From Treponema sp. (GTDB lineage: Bacteria; Spirochaetota; Spirochaetia; Treponematales; Treponemataceae), in assembly GCA_024691105.1 (NCBI GenBank), contig JAILNY010000081.1, forward strand, positions 1 to 35,930: a stretch of DNA of 35,930 nucleotides. Reading direction: 5' to 3'. Each line of letters begins with the position of its first letter. Position 1 is the stretch's first letter. The notes under the pieces were generated by a model. The model was not told where the DNA came from. It did no database searches and worked only from the letters and a program-made list of their open reading frames with translations. The position numbers and the translations under genes are program-made. Shown here one piece after another: positions 1-6,998 of the stretch.

Positions 1-2
1 AA

Positions 3-125
3 AATAAAGAATCTATAAATCAGAAAAAAATATTTAATTCAGAATTGGCAAAGTTTGTTCTGCCAAATAATGAAGTTAGTATATTGAATGCATTCCCTCT
101 TTTCTTATTTGAATATTTTAAATAA
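3..125 (+). CDS. C-terminal end of an unidentified protein, cut by the window edge
   Basis: An open frame enters from the left edge and runs 40 codons to TAA at 123-125. The peptide has an ordinary mix of hydrophobic and charged residues and ends in FPLFLFEYFK. It ends 21 bases before the stop of the convergent macro-domain gene, a spacing typical of two converging genes. The family is not recognisable. It could be chance in this AT-rich stretch, since no start is visible. Confidence 0.4.
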   Translation, partial: NKESINQKKIFNSELAKFVLPNNEVSILNAFPLFLFEYFK

Positions 126-146
126 GCACAATCCAATTTTATATTC

Positions 147-653
147 TTAAAAAAATTCTGAATAATCTTCCCTCGCAAATCCAAACTCCCGTTCCCCAAA
201 CAGCACCAGCGTAATCTCATCAAAATCATCCTGATGCAGTTTCATCGTCTCCACCGCAACCCTAATAGCATCTCGCTGAGGGTAACCATAAACACCGGCA
301 GAAATCAGCGGAAATGCAATAGTCTTAAGGCCTTTTTCTTTTGCAAGCTTCAAAGAATTTTCATAACAGGAAGTAAGAAGTGCCTCAGCCTCTGCAGGTG
401 AATGTTCAAAATAAATCGGCCCAACAGTGTGAATCACAAACTGCGACGGAAGATTGTAACCCTTTGTGATTTTAGCTTCACCGGTTCTGCAGCCACCAAG
501 AGTCCGGCACTCTGCAAGAAGTTCAGGACCTGCCGCACGATGAATCGCACCGTCCACACCACCACCGCCAAGAAGCGAAGAATTTGCCGCGTTGACAATT
601 GCATCGCAGGCAAGCTTTGTAATGTCACCTTTGATAATTTTTATATTTGCCAT
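147..653 (-). CDS. Macro-domain protein, probable O-acetyl-ADP-ribose deacetylase (YmdB/MacroD type)
   Basis: This 168-residue protein is a single macro domain of the class that hydrolyses O-acetyl-ADP-ribose or removes ADP-ribose from proteins in the cytoplasm. Visible signatures are DAIVNAANS (17-25), the glycine-rich GGGGVDGAIH loop (29-38), the HTVGP segment and FPLISAGVYGYP near residue 115, which together form the ADP-ribose pocket. Length and first residues (MANIKIIKGDITK) match the family, so the start is probably right. There is no Shine-Dalgarno sequence, and the ATG lies three bases after a decayed tRNA. The other neighbours do not suggest a pathway. Confidence 0.9.
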   Translation of the reverse strand: MANIKIIKGDITKLACDAIVNAANSSLLGGGGVDGAIHRAAGPELLAECRTLGGCRTGEAKITKGYNLPSQFVIHTVGPIYFEHSPAEAEALLTSCYENSLKLAKEKGLKTIAFPLISAGVYGYPQRDAIRVAVETMKLHQDDFDEITLVLFGEREFGFAREDYSEFF

Positions 654-655
654 AC

Positions 656-719
656 TGGATCTGATCGGATTTGAATCCTTATATAATTGTAGCGCTCTAG
701 CCAGGTGAGCTACAGCCCC
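656..719 (-). pseudogene. Degenerate tRNA remnant (Ala/Ile-like 5' half), anticodon arm deleted
   Basis: Read on the minus strand, the segment starts GGGGCTG, continues with a normal D arm (GCTC, loop, GAGC), and ends CAGATCC, which pairs with the 5' arm except for one G-A mismatch and one wobble. Only about 15 bases separate the D arm from the T-arm GG, against roughly 26 in an intact tRNA. The anticodon stem cannot form and the T arm is mispaired. It is therefore a decayed tRNA rather than a working one. The discriminator base is A and no CCA is encoded. Confidence 0.6.
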
Positions 720-750
720 GACGAATTCATTTCATTCGTTTATTCAACTG

Positions 751-1170
751 TTAAAGTCCTGACACCATTCCAAAACAGAAAATAGTGCCGGCAATAGAAC
801 CTGCAATAACTATAAGCCATCCCAAAACTCTTGGTGCATGACTTATTCCGACAAGTTCGCAACGAGAAGGATTAGTTTTTAAATAACGAACCGGAACACC
901 GTTTGCCAGCTGTTCATCAGTAAATCCAAACAAAGGAAATAACGAAACTCTGTCTTCATAAGTGATGTCATCGGCTTTATATTCAAAATCATATCTTGTC
1001 ATGACTCCAAACAAAATGTATCTGAGTTTGAGAACATGTGTAAATTTACAGATTGTCTGTTCAGAGTTTTTATCATTGATTTTAAAAACGTTTACAAGTT
1101 TATAAACACCATAAATAAAAACAACTACGCAACCCAAAAGTCCGACTAGATAAAGTATTTGTTCTTCCAT
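751..1170 (-). CDS. Small two-helix membrane protein, DUF3592-like
   Basis: The 139-residue product has one hydrophobic helix near the N-terminus (about 5-27) and another near the C-terminus (about 112-135), with a soluble stretch between them. The middle part ends in VPVRYLKTNPSRCELVG, which resembles the 'V-Y-P-NP' segment of DUF3592 proteins. Function is unknown and the family match is tentative. The start is supported by GAGGT seven bases upstream of ATG, with a promoter further up (see 1204-1209). Confidence 0.7.
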   Translation of the reverse strand: MEEQILYLVGLLGCVVVFIYGVYKLVNVFKINDKNSEQTICKFTHVLKLRYILFGVMTRYDFEYKADDITYEDRVSLFPLFGFTDEQLANGVPVRYLKTNPSRCELVGISHAPRVLGWLIVIAGSIAGTIFCFGMVSGL

Positions 1171-1203
1171 TTTTAATACCTCGTATTTTTTATTTGTGGT
1201 TGA

Positions 1204-1232
1204 ATTATATCATAACCCCTTAATCTTTTCGA
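1204..1232 (-). promoter_or_regulatory. Promoter for the DUF3592-like gene
   Basis: On the minus strand TGATATAAT forms an extended -10, with TATAAT at 1204-1209. A weak -35 (TCGAAA) lies 17 bases upstream. The predicted leader is about 30 bases and contains GAGGT before the ATG at 1170. Confidence 0.5.
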
Positions 1233-1280
1233 CTGAAATTTTTATCAACTTGAACTTAACAATATCTACATCACTTATGA

Positions 1281-1514
1281 CTATCTTGCGCCAGAAAAAA
1301 TGTGGCCTACGATCAGATAGAACGTATTCAAAAAGCAGCAGCAACAAACAATTATGATGTAATCGGAGTTGATACAATTACAACTGCTGTAAAAATTGCA
1401 GACGGACTTCTTCCTGGTCTTGAGTATCCTGAAAGAACTGAAGAAACGTCAACTGTATTTTTTCAGAAGGATGCAAAATGGCTCTTACGTTCTCTTTACG
1501 GTGAAATAGATTAG
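1281..1514 (+). pseudogene. C-terminal gene fragment of unknown family
   Basis: A 70-codon frame from GTG at 1302 encodes LLPGLEYPERTEETSTVFF and ends LRSLYGEID, which reads like a genuine protein tail. It has no Shine-Dalgarno sequence or credible start. A neighbouring frame just upstream (about 1237-1301) reads protein-like up to YDYLAPEKM and then shifts, so a frameshifted remnant is plausible. I do not recognise the family. The intact GTG frame covers 1302-1514. Confidence 0.4.
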
Positions 1515-1524
1515 GCGGCAAATA

Positions 1525-1827
1525 ATGAAAATAAAAGAAAATAAAATTATCTTTCTCGGCAGTATTTTTATTTTACTTATGATTTTAATAAGTTCTTTGT
1601 GGAATGTACAAAGTGCGCAAAAACAGACTCAGATTGTAGCTGATAGTATAAGTAATTTTTACATGGAAGAGCTTAAAGACCATTCTATTGATGCAAGTAT
1701 TGGTGCAATAGTACTAAGCGAAGGCAAAAGCGCAGATTTTGAACACTGCTATAAGCTTGTAGATGACGGACTTTATGAGAGCAAGAAAAAAAACGGACGC
1801 TCAGCAATTACTTTTGCAAAAAACTAA
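1525..1827 (+). pseudogene. Internally deleted GGDEF (diguanylate cyclase) sensor remnant
   Basis: The first ~55 residues look like the start of a membrane sensor: a basic N-terminus, one helix at about 8-26, then a periplasmic-like segment (VADSISNFYMEEL). The last ~43 residues match the end of a GGDEF domain: SIGAIVLSEG, then the D-GLYESKKKNGRS signature. The rest of the sensor domain and the GGDEF catalytic motif are missing, as if one internal deletion joined the two ends near 1685. It cannot make cyclic di-GMP. Whether the 100-residue product is expressed is unknown. Confidence 0.7.
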
Positions 1828-1865
1828 AGCCACTGGATTTTCTTTGCTCCCCTTGCAGAGTGCAC

Positions 1866-1894
1866 TTGTTATAAACCCCGTTTTTGCGTAAAAT
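1866..1894 (+). promoter_or_regulatory. Promoter of tex, predicting a near-leaderless mRNA
   Basis: TTGTTA (1866-1871), a 17-base spacer and TAAAAT (1889-1894) precede the tex ATG by nine bases. No Shine-Dalgarno sequence is present. Transcription should start within about three bases of the start codon. Confidence 0.6.
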
Positions 1895-1903
1895 TGCAAC
1901 ATT

Positions 1904-4330
1904 ATGGAATTTACACAAGAACAAATTGACGCCCTCATTGTTAATGAAGTCGAAATCATGAAAAAAATTGCAACCGAGCTTAATGTTCGTGTGCAGCAGG
2001 TTAGCGCTGTTATCAGTCTCTTTGAAGAAGGCTGTACTGTCGCTTTTATCAGTCGTTATCGAAAAGAAAAAACTGACAACCTCGATGAAGTTGCCGTTAC
2101 AAGCATCGATCATCTTTTTAAATCATACAAAAATCTCGAAGAGCGCCGTCTCGAAATTGTAAAGGGAATTTTCAACCAGAACAAACTTACAGAAACTCTT
2201 TACAACGCTGTTATGTCAGCTACAACACTTACCGCTCTCGAAGACCTTTGGGCTCCGTTCAAAAAGAAAAAGAAGACTCGCGGAATGGTTGCGCAGGAAA
2301 AAGGACTTGAACCACTTGCTGAGTTCATCCTTGCACAAAACAATGATGCTGCAGTTGAAAAAGAAGCTGAAAAATATATCAAAACCGACAACGAAGACCC
2401 GGCTCTTAACGTAGAAACAGCAGCCGACGCCCTTGCCGGTGCAAAAGACATCATCGCAGAACGCGTAAGCCAGGAAACAGCAAACCGCGAAACTGTAAAA
2501 AAACTTTATATGTCTACCGGAAACATCGTTACAAAGGGAATCGTTCCAGAAGGCCAGACAGAAGAACAGGCGCAAAAAACTTCTACCTACCAGATGTACT
2601 GGGACTACTCAGAGCCGCTTGATCAGCTTAAGCCGCACCGCATTCTTGCAATTAACCGCGCAGAACGCGAAGGCGCTCTCGATGTAACAATCGACGTCGA
2701 CGTTGATGCAGCAGTTGCCGCACTCCAGAAAAAAGCAGAAATCAACAATAAATATCACTCAGAAGCAATCGAAGACGGCGTTGTACGTCTTTTGTCACCG
2801 GCAGTTGTTCGCGAAATCCGCAGTGACGAAGCAGACCAGGCAGACGATCACGGAATCGGCGTATTCAGTGAAAACCTTAAAAACCTTCTGATGACACAGC
2901 CGATTAAAGGAAGCCGCGTTCTCGGTGTTGACCCTGGTTACCGTAACGGTACAAAGTGTGCCGCTCTCGACGAAACAGGAAAATACCTTGGCTTCTTTAA
3001 AATCTTCCAGGAAATCAATCCAAAAGAAGCTTACGACCTTATCAACGAAGCCGTTGATAAATATGACATTCAGGTTATTGCAGTTGGTAACGGAACAGGT
3101 AGCCACGAAGTTCAGGAAATCGTATCAAAAGTAATCAGCGAAAACTACGCAGACTCTGATGTTAAATACACAGTTGTAGATGAATCAGGTGCTTCTGTTT
3201 ATTCAGCTTCTCCGGTTGCTACAGAAGAGTTCCCTGACCTTGACGTTATGGTTCGTGGTGCAATTTCTATGGGTCGCCGCCTTCAGGATCCGCTTGCCGA
3301 ACTCGTAAAAATTGACCCTAAGGCAATCGGTGTTGGTCTTTACCAGCATGACGTTAATCAGAAAAAACTTGCAGACCAGCTTGATGAAGTTGTAAGTTCA
3401 GTAGTAAACAACGTCGGCGTAAACTTGAACACAGCTTCTTACATGCTTTTAAAATATGTATCAGGAATTACAACATCTACTGCTAAAAAAATTGTTGCAT
3501 ATCGCGATGCAAATGGTAAGATTAAGAGTCGTGAGGAACTTAAAAAGGTTCCTGGTCTTGGTCCAAAAGCCTTTGAACAGTGTGCAGGATTCTTAAAGAT
3601 TGCAGAAAGCTCAGATCCACTCGACAATACATGGGTTCACCCAGAAAACTATGATGCAGCGCGCGAAGTTCTTCCTCTTATCCAGAACAAAGAAAAAGTG
3701 CCTGCTGACCTTATCAAAAAGATTGCAGAAAAATACAATATCGGTGAAACAACAGTTCGTGACATCGTAGAAGAATTACAAAAACCAAACCGTGACCCTC
3801 GTGACGGTTATCCTGCACCTATCATGCAGAAGGGCGTTGTTCAGTTTGAAGATCTCAAAGAAGGCATGAAGGTTACTGGAAAGATCAAGAACGTTGTAGA
3901 CTTTGGTGCTTTTGTTGATATCGGTCTTCATGAGACAGGTCTTATCCACGTAAGTGAATTAAGCGATAACTTTGTTGAAAATCCGATGGAAGTTGCAAAA
4001 GTCGGTGATGTTCATGAGTTTACGATTATCGCGCTTGACCGCGACCGCCGCCGTATCAGTCTTTCTCTTAAGAGTGATGCCGCAAGCCGCATTCAGCACA
4101 ATGGAATGGGTGGCTCTGCATCTTCTGGTTCAGCTTCATCAAGCACAGGTGCAAAGAAAATCGTAGTCGTTCGTAAAGGCGCCGGAAGTAATTCTGGAGC
4201 AGCCGGCAAAAACGGCGGCGCTTCGAGAGGCCCTGCAAGATCAGGCGAGATGAGACGTGCTCCACGCGAAAACTACGGAAGCGATGACGGAATGAGTTAC
4301 AATCCGTTTGCCGCTCTCTTAAAGAAATAA
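1904..4330 (+). CDS. tex: Tex family transcription accessory / RNA-binding protein
   Basis: This 808-residue protein has the full Tex layout: an N-terminal helical region, a YqgF/RNase H-like domain starting near residue 340 (VLGVDPGYRNGTK), helix-hairpin-helix repeats around 510-570 (VSGITTSTAKKIVAYRD, VPGLGPKAFEQ), and a C-terminal S1 domain around 650-720 (GMKVTGKIKNVVDFGAFVD). It ends in a Ser/Gly-rich basic tail. Tex proteins bind nucleic acid and influence transcription and virulence genes in several bacteria; the exact role here is not shown. The gene is monocistronic, with its own promoter and a strong terminator. Confidence 0.97.
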   Translation: MEFTQEQIDALIVNEVEIMKKIATELNVRVQQVSAVISLFEEGCTVAFISRYRKEKTDNLDEVAVTSIDHLFKSYKNLEERRLEIVKGIFNQNKLTETLYNAVMSATTLTALEDLWAPFKKKKKTRGMVAQEKGLEPLAEFILAQNNDAAVEKEAEKYIKTDNEDPALNVETAADALAGAKDIIAERVSQETANRETVKKLYMSTGNIVTKGIVPEGQTEEQAQKTSTYQMYWDYSEPLDQLKPHRILAINRAEREGALDVTIDVDVDAAVAALQKKAEINNKYHSEAIEDGVVRLLSPAVVREIRSDEADQADDHGIGVFSENLKNLLMTQPIKGSRVLGVDPGYRNGTKCAALDETGKYLGFFKIFQEINPKEAYDLINEAVDKYDIQVIAVGNGTGSHEVQEIVSKVISENYADSDVKYTVVDESGASVYSASPVATEEFPDLDVMVRGAISMGRRLQDPLAELVKIDPKAIGVGLYQHDVNQKKLADQLDEVVSSVVNNVGVNLNTASYMLLKYVSGITTSTAKKIVAYRDANGKIKSREELKKVPGLGPKAFEQCAGFLKIAESSDPLDNTWVHPENYDAAREVLPLIQNKEKVPADLIKKIAEKYNIGETTVRDIVEELQKPNRDPRDGYPAPIMQKGVVQFEDLKEGMKVTGKIKNVVDFGAFVDIGLHETGLIHVSELSDNFVENPMEVAKVGDVHEFTIIALDRDRRRISLSLKSDAASRIQHNGMGGSASSGSASSSTGAKKIVVVRKGAGSNSGAAGKNGGASRGPARSGEMRRAPRENYGSDDGMSYNPFAALLKK

Positions 4331-4345
4331 GACAATTTTTCTGAT

Positions 4346-4376
4346 GCCCGTCGCAAATGCGGCGGGTATTTTTTTT
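4346..4376 (+). terminator. Rho-independent terminator of tex
   Basis: CCCGTCGC (4347-4354) pairs with GCGGCGGG (4359-4366) around an AAAT loop, with one G-T pair. It is followed by a T-rich tract to 4376 and lies 16 bases after the tex stop. Confidence 0.9.
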
Positions 4377-4393
4377 GAGCCGCAAGTCGCATC

Positions 4394-4442
4394 AAAAAAA
4401 AAGATGCAAGGCAGAAAGGACTTAATGGTCTGCCTTGCATCT
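4394..4442 (-). terminator. Rho-independent terminator of the flavodoxin operon
   Basis: Two perfect 14-base arms (4402-4415 and 4429-4442, AGATGCAAGGCAGA and its complement) flank a 13-base loop. On the minus strand they are followed by nine T residues (4394-4402). It lies 44 bases beyond the flavodoxin stop. Confidence 0.9.
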
Positions 4443-4486
4443 AAAGAAGTGTGGTGGCCAGTTAATACATTTTTGCAATAATACTA

Positions 4487-4906
4487 TTAACTTATTACGG
4501 CCTTTGCCCATGAAGTGCAGTTATCAATATCTGCAGCCTCTGGTGTAAGATGTACCATAAGTGGTTCCCCTGCCCTTACAGCACCGAGAGAATTAAGACG
4601 ATCATCCCAGTCGCGAAGCCACTGTCCATCGCCCCAATCGTATGAACCAAAGATTCCAACTTTTTTTCCTTTTAATGATCCTTCAATCTGAGTAAAGAAA
4701 GCTTCAACCGAGTCTTCCAATACTTCATCGCCCATAGCAGGACTTCCCAAAAGAATTACATCACTTGCCAAAACAGCGTCTTTATCAGCACTGTCAGCAG
4801 TTGTCAATGTAACAGAAGCTCCCGCAGCACTGATTGCAGAATTAATTGCTTCGGCCATTGCCTGAGTATTACCTGTTGTAGAGGCATAAACTATAGAAAC
4901 ATTCAT
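4487..4906 (-). CDS. Flavodoxin
   Basis: The 139-residue protein has the flavodoxin FMN phosphate loop (STTGNT, 9-14) after a first beta strand, the VILLGSPAMGDE segment near 51-62, and the later GSYDWGDGQW loop that contacts the isoalloxazine ring. It is a small cytoplasmic electron carrier that often replaces ferredoxin when iron is scarce. AAGGAG lies five bases upstream of the ATG and overlaps the stop of the DUF3793 gene, so the two are translated from one mRNA. Iron-linked regulation is an inference from family behaviour and from the operator at 5578-5595. Confidence 0.93.
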   Translation of the reverse strand: MNVSIVYASTTGNTQAMAEAINSAISAAGASVTLTTADSADKDAVLASDVILLGSPAMGDEVLEDSVEAFFTQIEGSLKGKKVGIFGSYDWGDGQWLRDWDDRLNSLGAVRAGEPLMVHLTPEAADIDNCTSWAKAVIS

Positions 4907-4915
4907 AACAACTCC

Positions 4916-5500
4916 TTACGCGGCATTACTAACCGCTTTTTTATATTCATTAATTATCTGCTGAACAGAATATCCCTGATCAAACAACTTACAGCAAAGC
5001 CTTGAACAATTTTTATACTGAATAAATTTCTGCTGAGCCTGTTCAACATTCGAATAGGACTTCCAGTAGCCGCAGAGCTTACAGTTTTTTCCATGATGAT
5101 TTATAAAATTAATTACATCGTTCAACGGATAACCTAAAAACAATCCGATCTCATGCGGAAAATTTTTACTACCATAACTTCCAGAGACTCTGCTGAAAAT
5201 CTGAAAAAGCATCGAATAAGGATTGTCCACAACTGTATAACCGAACGACTTAAAAAATTTTTTATTCTGCGGAAGTGAAATAATTTTTTTTATCCAGTTT
5301 ATATCGCATAAAAATAAGAGAGTAAAATTTTCACCCGAAGGAATTTCAAAAAGCGAAAGTCCAATTGCAGAAAGCTCGTACTTCCATAGATTAATTTTTT
5401 TCTGATTCTGGCATGAGGAACTGATAGAAAATAAATTTGCAGGCTTTATTCCGCAAATGGAAGGTGCTGTATTTTTTATAAATATTTTATCAGTACTCAT
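4916..5500 (-). CDS. DUF3793 family protein
   Basis: The 194-residue protein matches DUF3793, with the diagnostic core PHEIGLFLGYPLNDVINFI, then GKNCKLCGYWKSYSNVEQA, followed by a Cys-rich tail (NCSRLCCKLF). Biochemical function is unknown; members often sit beside flavodoxin genes, as here. I chose ATG at 5500 rather than TTG at 5515, because AAAAAGG lies five bases before that ATG and the TTG falls inside the T tract of the leader hairpin. It is the first gene of the operon, ahead of flavodoxin. Confidence 0.85.
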   Translation of the reverse strand: MSTDKIFIKNTAPSICGIKPANLFSISSSCQNQKKINLWKYELSAIGLSLFEIPSGENFTLLFLCDINWIKKIISLPQNKKFFKSFGYTVVDNPYSMLFQIFSRVSGSYGSKNFPHEIGLFLGYPLNDVINFINHHGKNCKLCGYWKSYSNVEQAQQKFIQYKNCSRLCCKLFDQGYSVQQIINEYKKAVSNAA

Positions 5501-5512
5501 ATTGACCTTTTT

Positions 5513-5539
5513 CAAAAACCCTCAGGCAAAGCCTGAGGG
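5513..5539 (-). terminator. Terminator-like hairpin in the DUF3793-flavodoxin leader (possible attenuator)
   Basis: CCCTCAGGC (5519-5527) pairs perfectly with GCCTGAGGG (5531-5539) around a three-base loop. On the minus strand this nine-pair stem is followed at once by TTTTT. It lies between the promoter and the start codon, directly abutting the ribosome-binding site, which is where a conditional terminator would sit. Confidence 0.6.
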
Positions 5540-5577
5540 GTACATAGGAGACAAAAAAGCAACGCTTTCTGTTATTT

Positions 5578-5595
5578 AGTTAGTCGTGACTAACT
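5578..5595 (-). promoter_or_regulatory. Palindromic operator overlapping the transcription start of the DUF3793-flavodoxin operon
   Basis: AGTTAGTC and GACTAACT are perfect inverted 8-base arms separated by GT. The site begins just after the -10 box and covers the predicted +1, a position suited to repression. Its TTAG/CTAA symmetry recalls DtxR/IdeR-type metal boxes, but regulator identity is a guess. Confidence 0.55.
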
Positions 5596-5601
5596 GTAAT
5601 A

Positions 5602-5630
5602 ATAGTAACCTAATGCTAACAAATAGTCAA
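5602..5630 (-). promoter_or_regulatory. Promoter of the DUF3793-flavodoxin operon
   Basis: On the minus strand TTGACT (5625-5630), a 17-base spacer and TACTAT (5602-5607) form a good sigma70-type promoter. The spacer contains GTTAGCATTAGGTTAC, which echoes the half-sites of the downstream palindrome and may be a second operator. Confidence 0.65.
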
Positions 5631-5651
5631 TAGTGCTTACAAAAATTTTTA

Positions 5652-5681
5652 TAAAAAAAAGCGGACCCTTTTTGAGTCCGC
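5652..5681 (-). terminator. Terminator of the queH-argA-GH16 operon
   Basis: GCGGAC (5661-5666) and GTCCGC (5676-5681) form a six-pair stem. On the minus strand a run of T residues (5653-5660) follows. It lies 15 bases after the GH16 stop. Confidence 0.8.
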
Positions 5682-5696
5682 CGGTTTGAGCTGATG

Positions 5697-6998
5697 TTAC
5701 ATCTTCTCAAGCTTTACATTCGAAATATAAACTGTCGCTGTAGAACCCATATTACCCATATTAAATTCTATACGCGCATTTTCATCTGTCTTTCCCGACA
5801 TCTGGAATGTAAAACTAAAGGTCTGCTTTTTCTTTGTAAGAGAAATCGGTTTGTCAGCCAGATATCTTACGTAATTATTATCCGGTCCGGAAATTGCAGT
5901 CACAATCTTACGTGCATCTTCTGCATACGCATCAAAACTAAAACGGTAATTATTTCCTTTTACAAGTGCAATTGCTGACTGACTAAGCTGAATGCTGTAA
6001 TCTTTATCACCCGCATTCTGTGTAATAACCTTGATTACATCGCCTTCAAATTCAACACTACCCTTTCCTTTTTCTCCGGCATAAAGACTCCAGTTTCCTT
6101 CTGCAGGAATAAGGTTAACACCCTTGTCCTGTTTTACGTTACTTCCGTTAGGCTTAGAAACCTTTGTGTCATATTTTTTCTTCTGATAAACCTTTACGTA
6201 ATCAACAACCATCTGAGCATTCTGACCAAACTTTGTCGATGCATCAGGATTTCCCGGCCAGTCACCGCCTACTGCAACATTAAGAATAATATAAAATTTC
6301 TGATTATATGGTGCAGGATAAGGCTCTTCTTTTTTACCAGGCTTTTTTGTAAACCAGTCACTTACTTTATAGAACATAATTCCATCTACATAAAAGCGCA
6401 TTTCAGCCGGTTCCCATTCAACTGCAAATACGTGGAACTCATCTGCAAAATTGCCTTTCTTAAGTGAATAAGTTCCCTGCTTTTGTGTATGAGGTTCTCC
6501 AAAGTGAAGTGTTCCATAAACCTTATTTATCTGGTCGCCCAAAACTTCCATGATGTCAATTTCGCCGCACTTTGGCCACTGACCATAGAAGCTTTCATCA
6601 GCAGGCATCATCCAGAAAGCTGGCAAAAATCCTTTTCCCTTTGGAACCTTAAGACGAGCTTCCATTCTGCCGTACATGAACTCATGCTTGCCCTGTGTAT
6701 TGATTCGGCCCGAAGTATATTTTGAACCGTTCTTCAATGGCTGAATAACAAGCATTCCGTCTTTTACATAAGTATTCTGTGCCGAGTCCCCATAAGACTG
6801 AAGCTCATGATTAACCCAGCCCGGCTCATGAAATTCAAAATTCCAGTCTTCAGAATTTACTTTATCTCCGTCAAAATTTTCAACCCAGACAAGATCTTCT
6901 TCAGTGTAAGTTGAATTTTTCAATGCATCAGCAAACAAATTATTCATAACAAAAACCGAACACATCATCAAAAAAATGTTCTTTACTCTCTTAATCAT
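5697..6998 (-). CDS. Secreted GH16 beta-glucanase (laminarinase/lichenase type) with C-terminal CBM-like domain
   Basis: The 433-residue protein begins with a signal peptide (about 1-23, ending NNLFADA). The GH16 catalytic domain runs about 30-275 and carries the ExDxxE active site in GEIDIMEV (E146, D148, E151). A second beta-rich domain follows (about 295-433; GNNYRFSFDAYAEDARKI, then IEFNMGNMG, ending VYISNVKLEKM), resembling CBM4_9-type carbohydrate-binding modules. It should cleave beta-1,3- or mixed-linkage glucans outside the cytoplasm. Its ATG overlaps the argA stop by four bases (ATGA) with AAGGTGG four bases upstream, so it is translationally coupled to argA, an odd partner. Confidence 0.93.
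   Translation of the reverse strand: MIKRVKNIFLMMCSVFVMNNLFADALKNSTYTEEDLVWVENFDGDKVNSEDWNFEFHEPGWVNHELQSYGDSAQNTYVKDGMLVIQPLKNGSKYTSGRINTQGKHEFMYGRMEARLKVPKGKGFLPAFWMMPADESFYGQWPKCGEIDIMEVLGDQINKVYGTLHFGEPHTQKQGTYSLKKGNFADEFHVFAVEWEPAEMRFYVDGIMFYKVSDWFTKKPGKKEEPYPAPYNQKFYIILNVAVGGDWPGNPDASTKFGQNAQMVVDYVKVYQKKKYDTKVSKPNGSNVKQDKGVNLIPAEGNWSLYAGEKGKGSVEFEGDVIKVITQNAGDKDYSIQLSQSAIALVKGNNYRFSFDAYAEDARKIVTAISGPDNNYVRYLADKPISLTKKKQTFSFTFQMSGKTDENARIEFNMGNMGSTATVYISNVKLEKM

Noticed and set aside
20..229. Minus-strand frame overlapping the macro gene end
   Set aside because: It is out of frame with the macro gene, overlaps its C-terminus and has no start signal.
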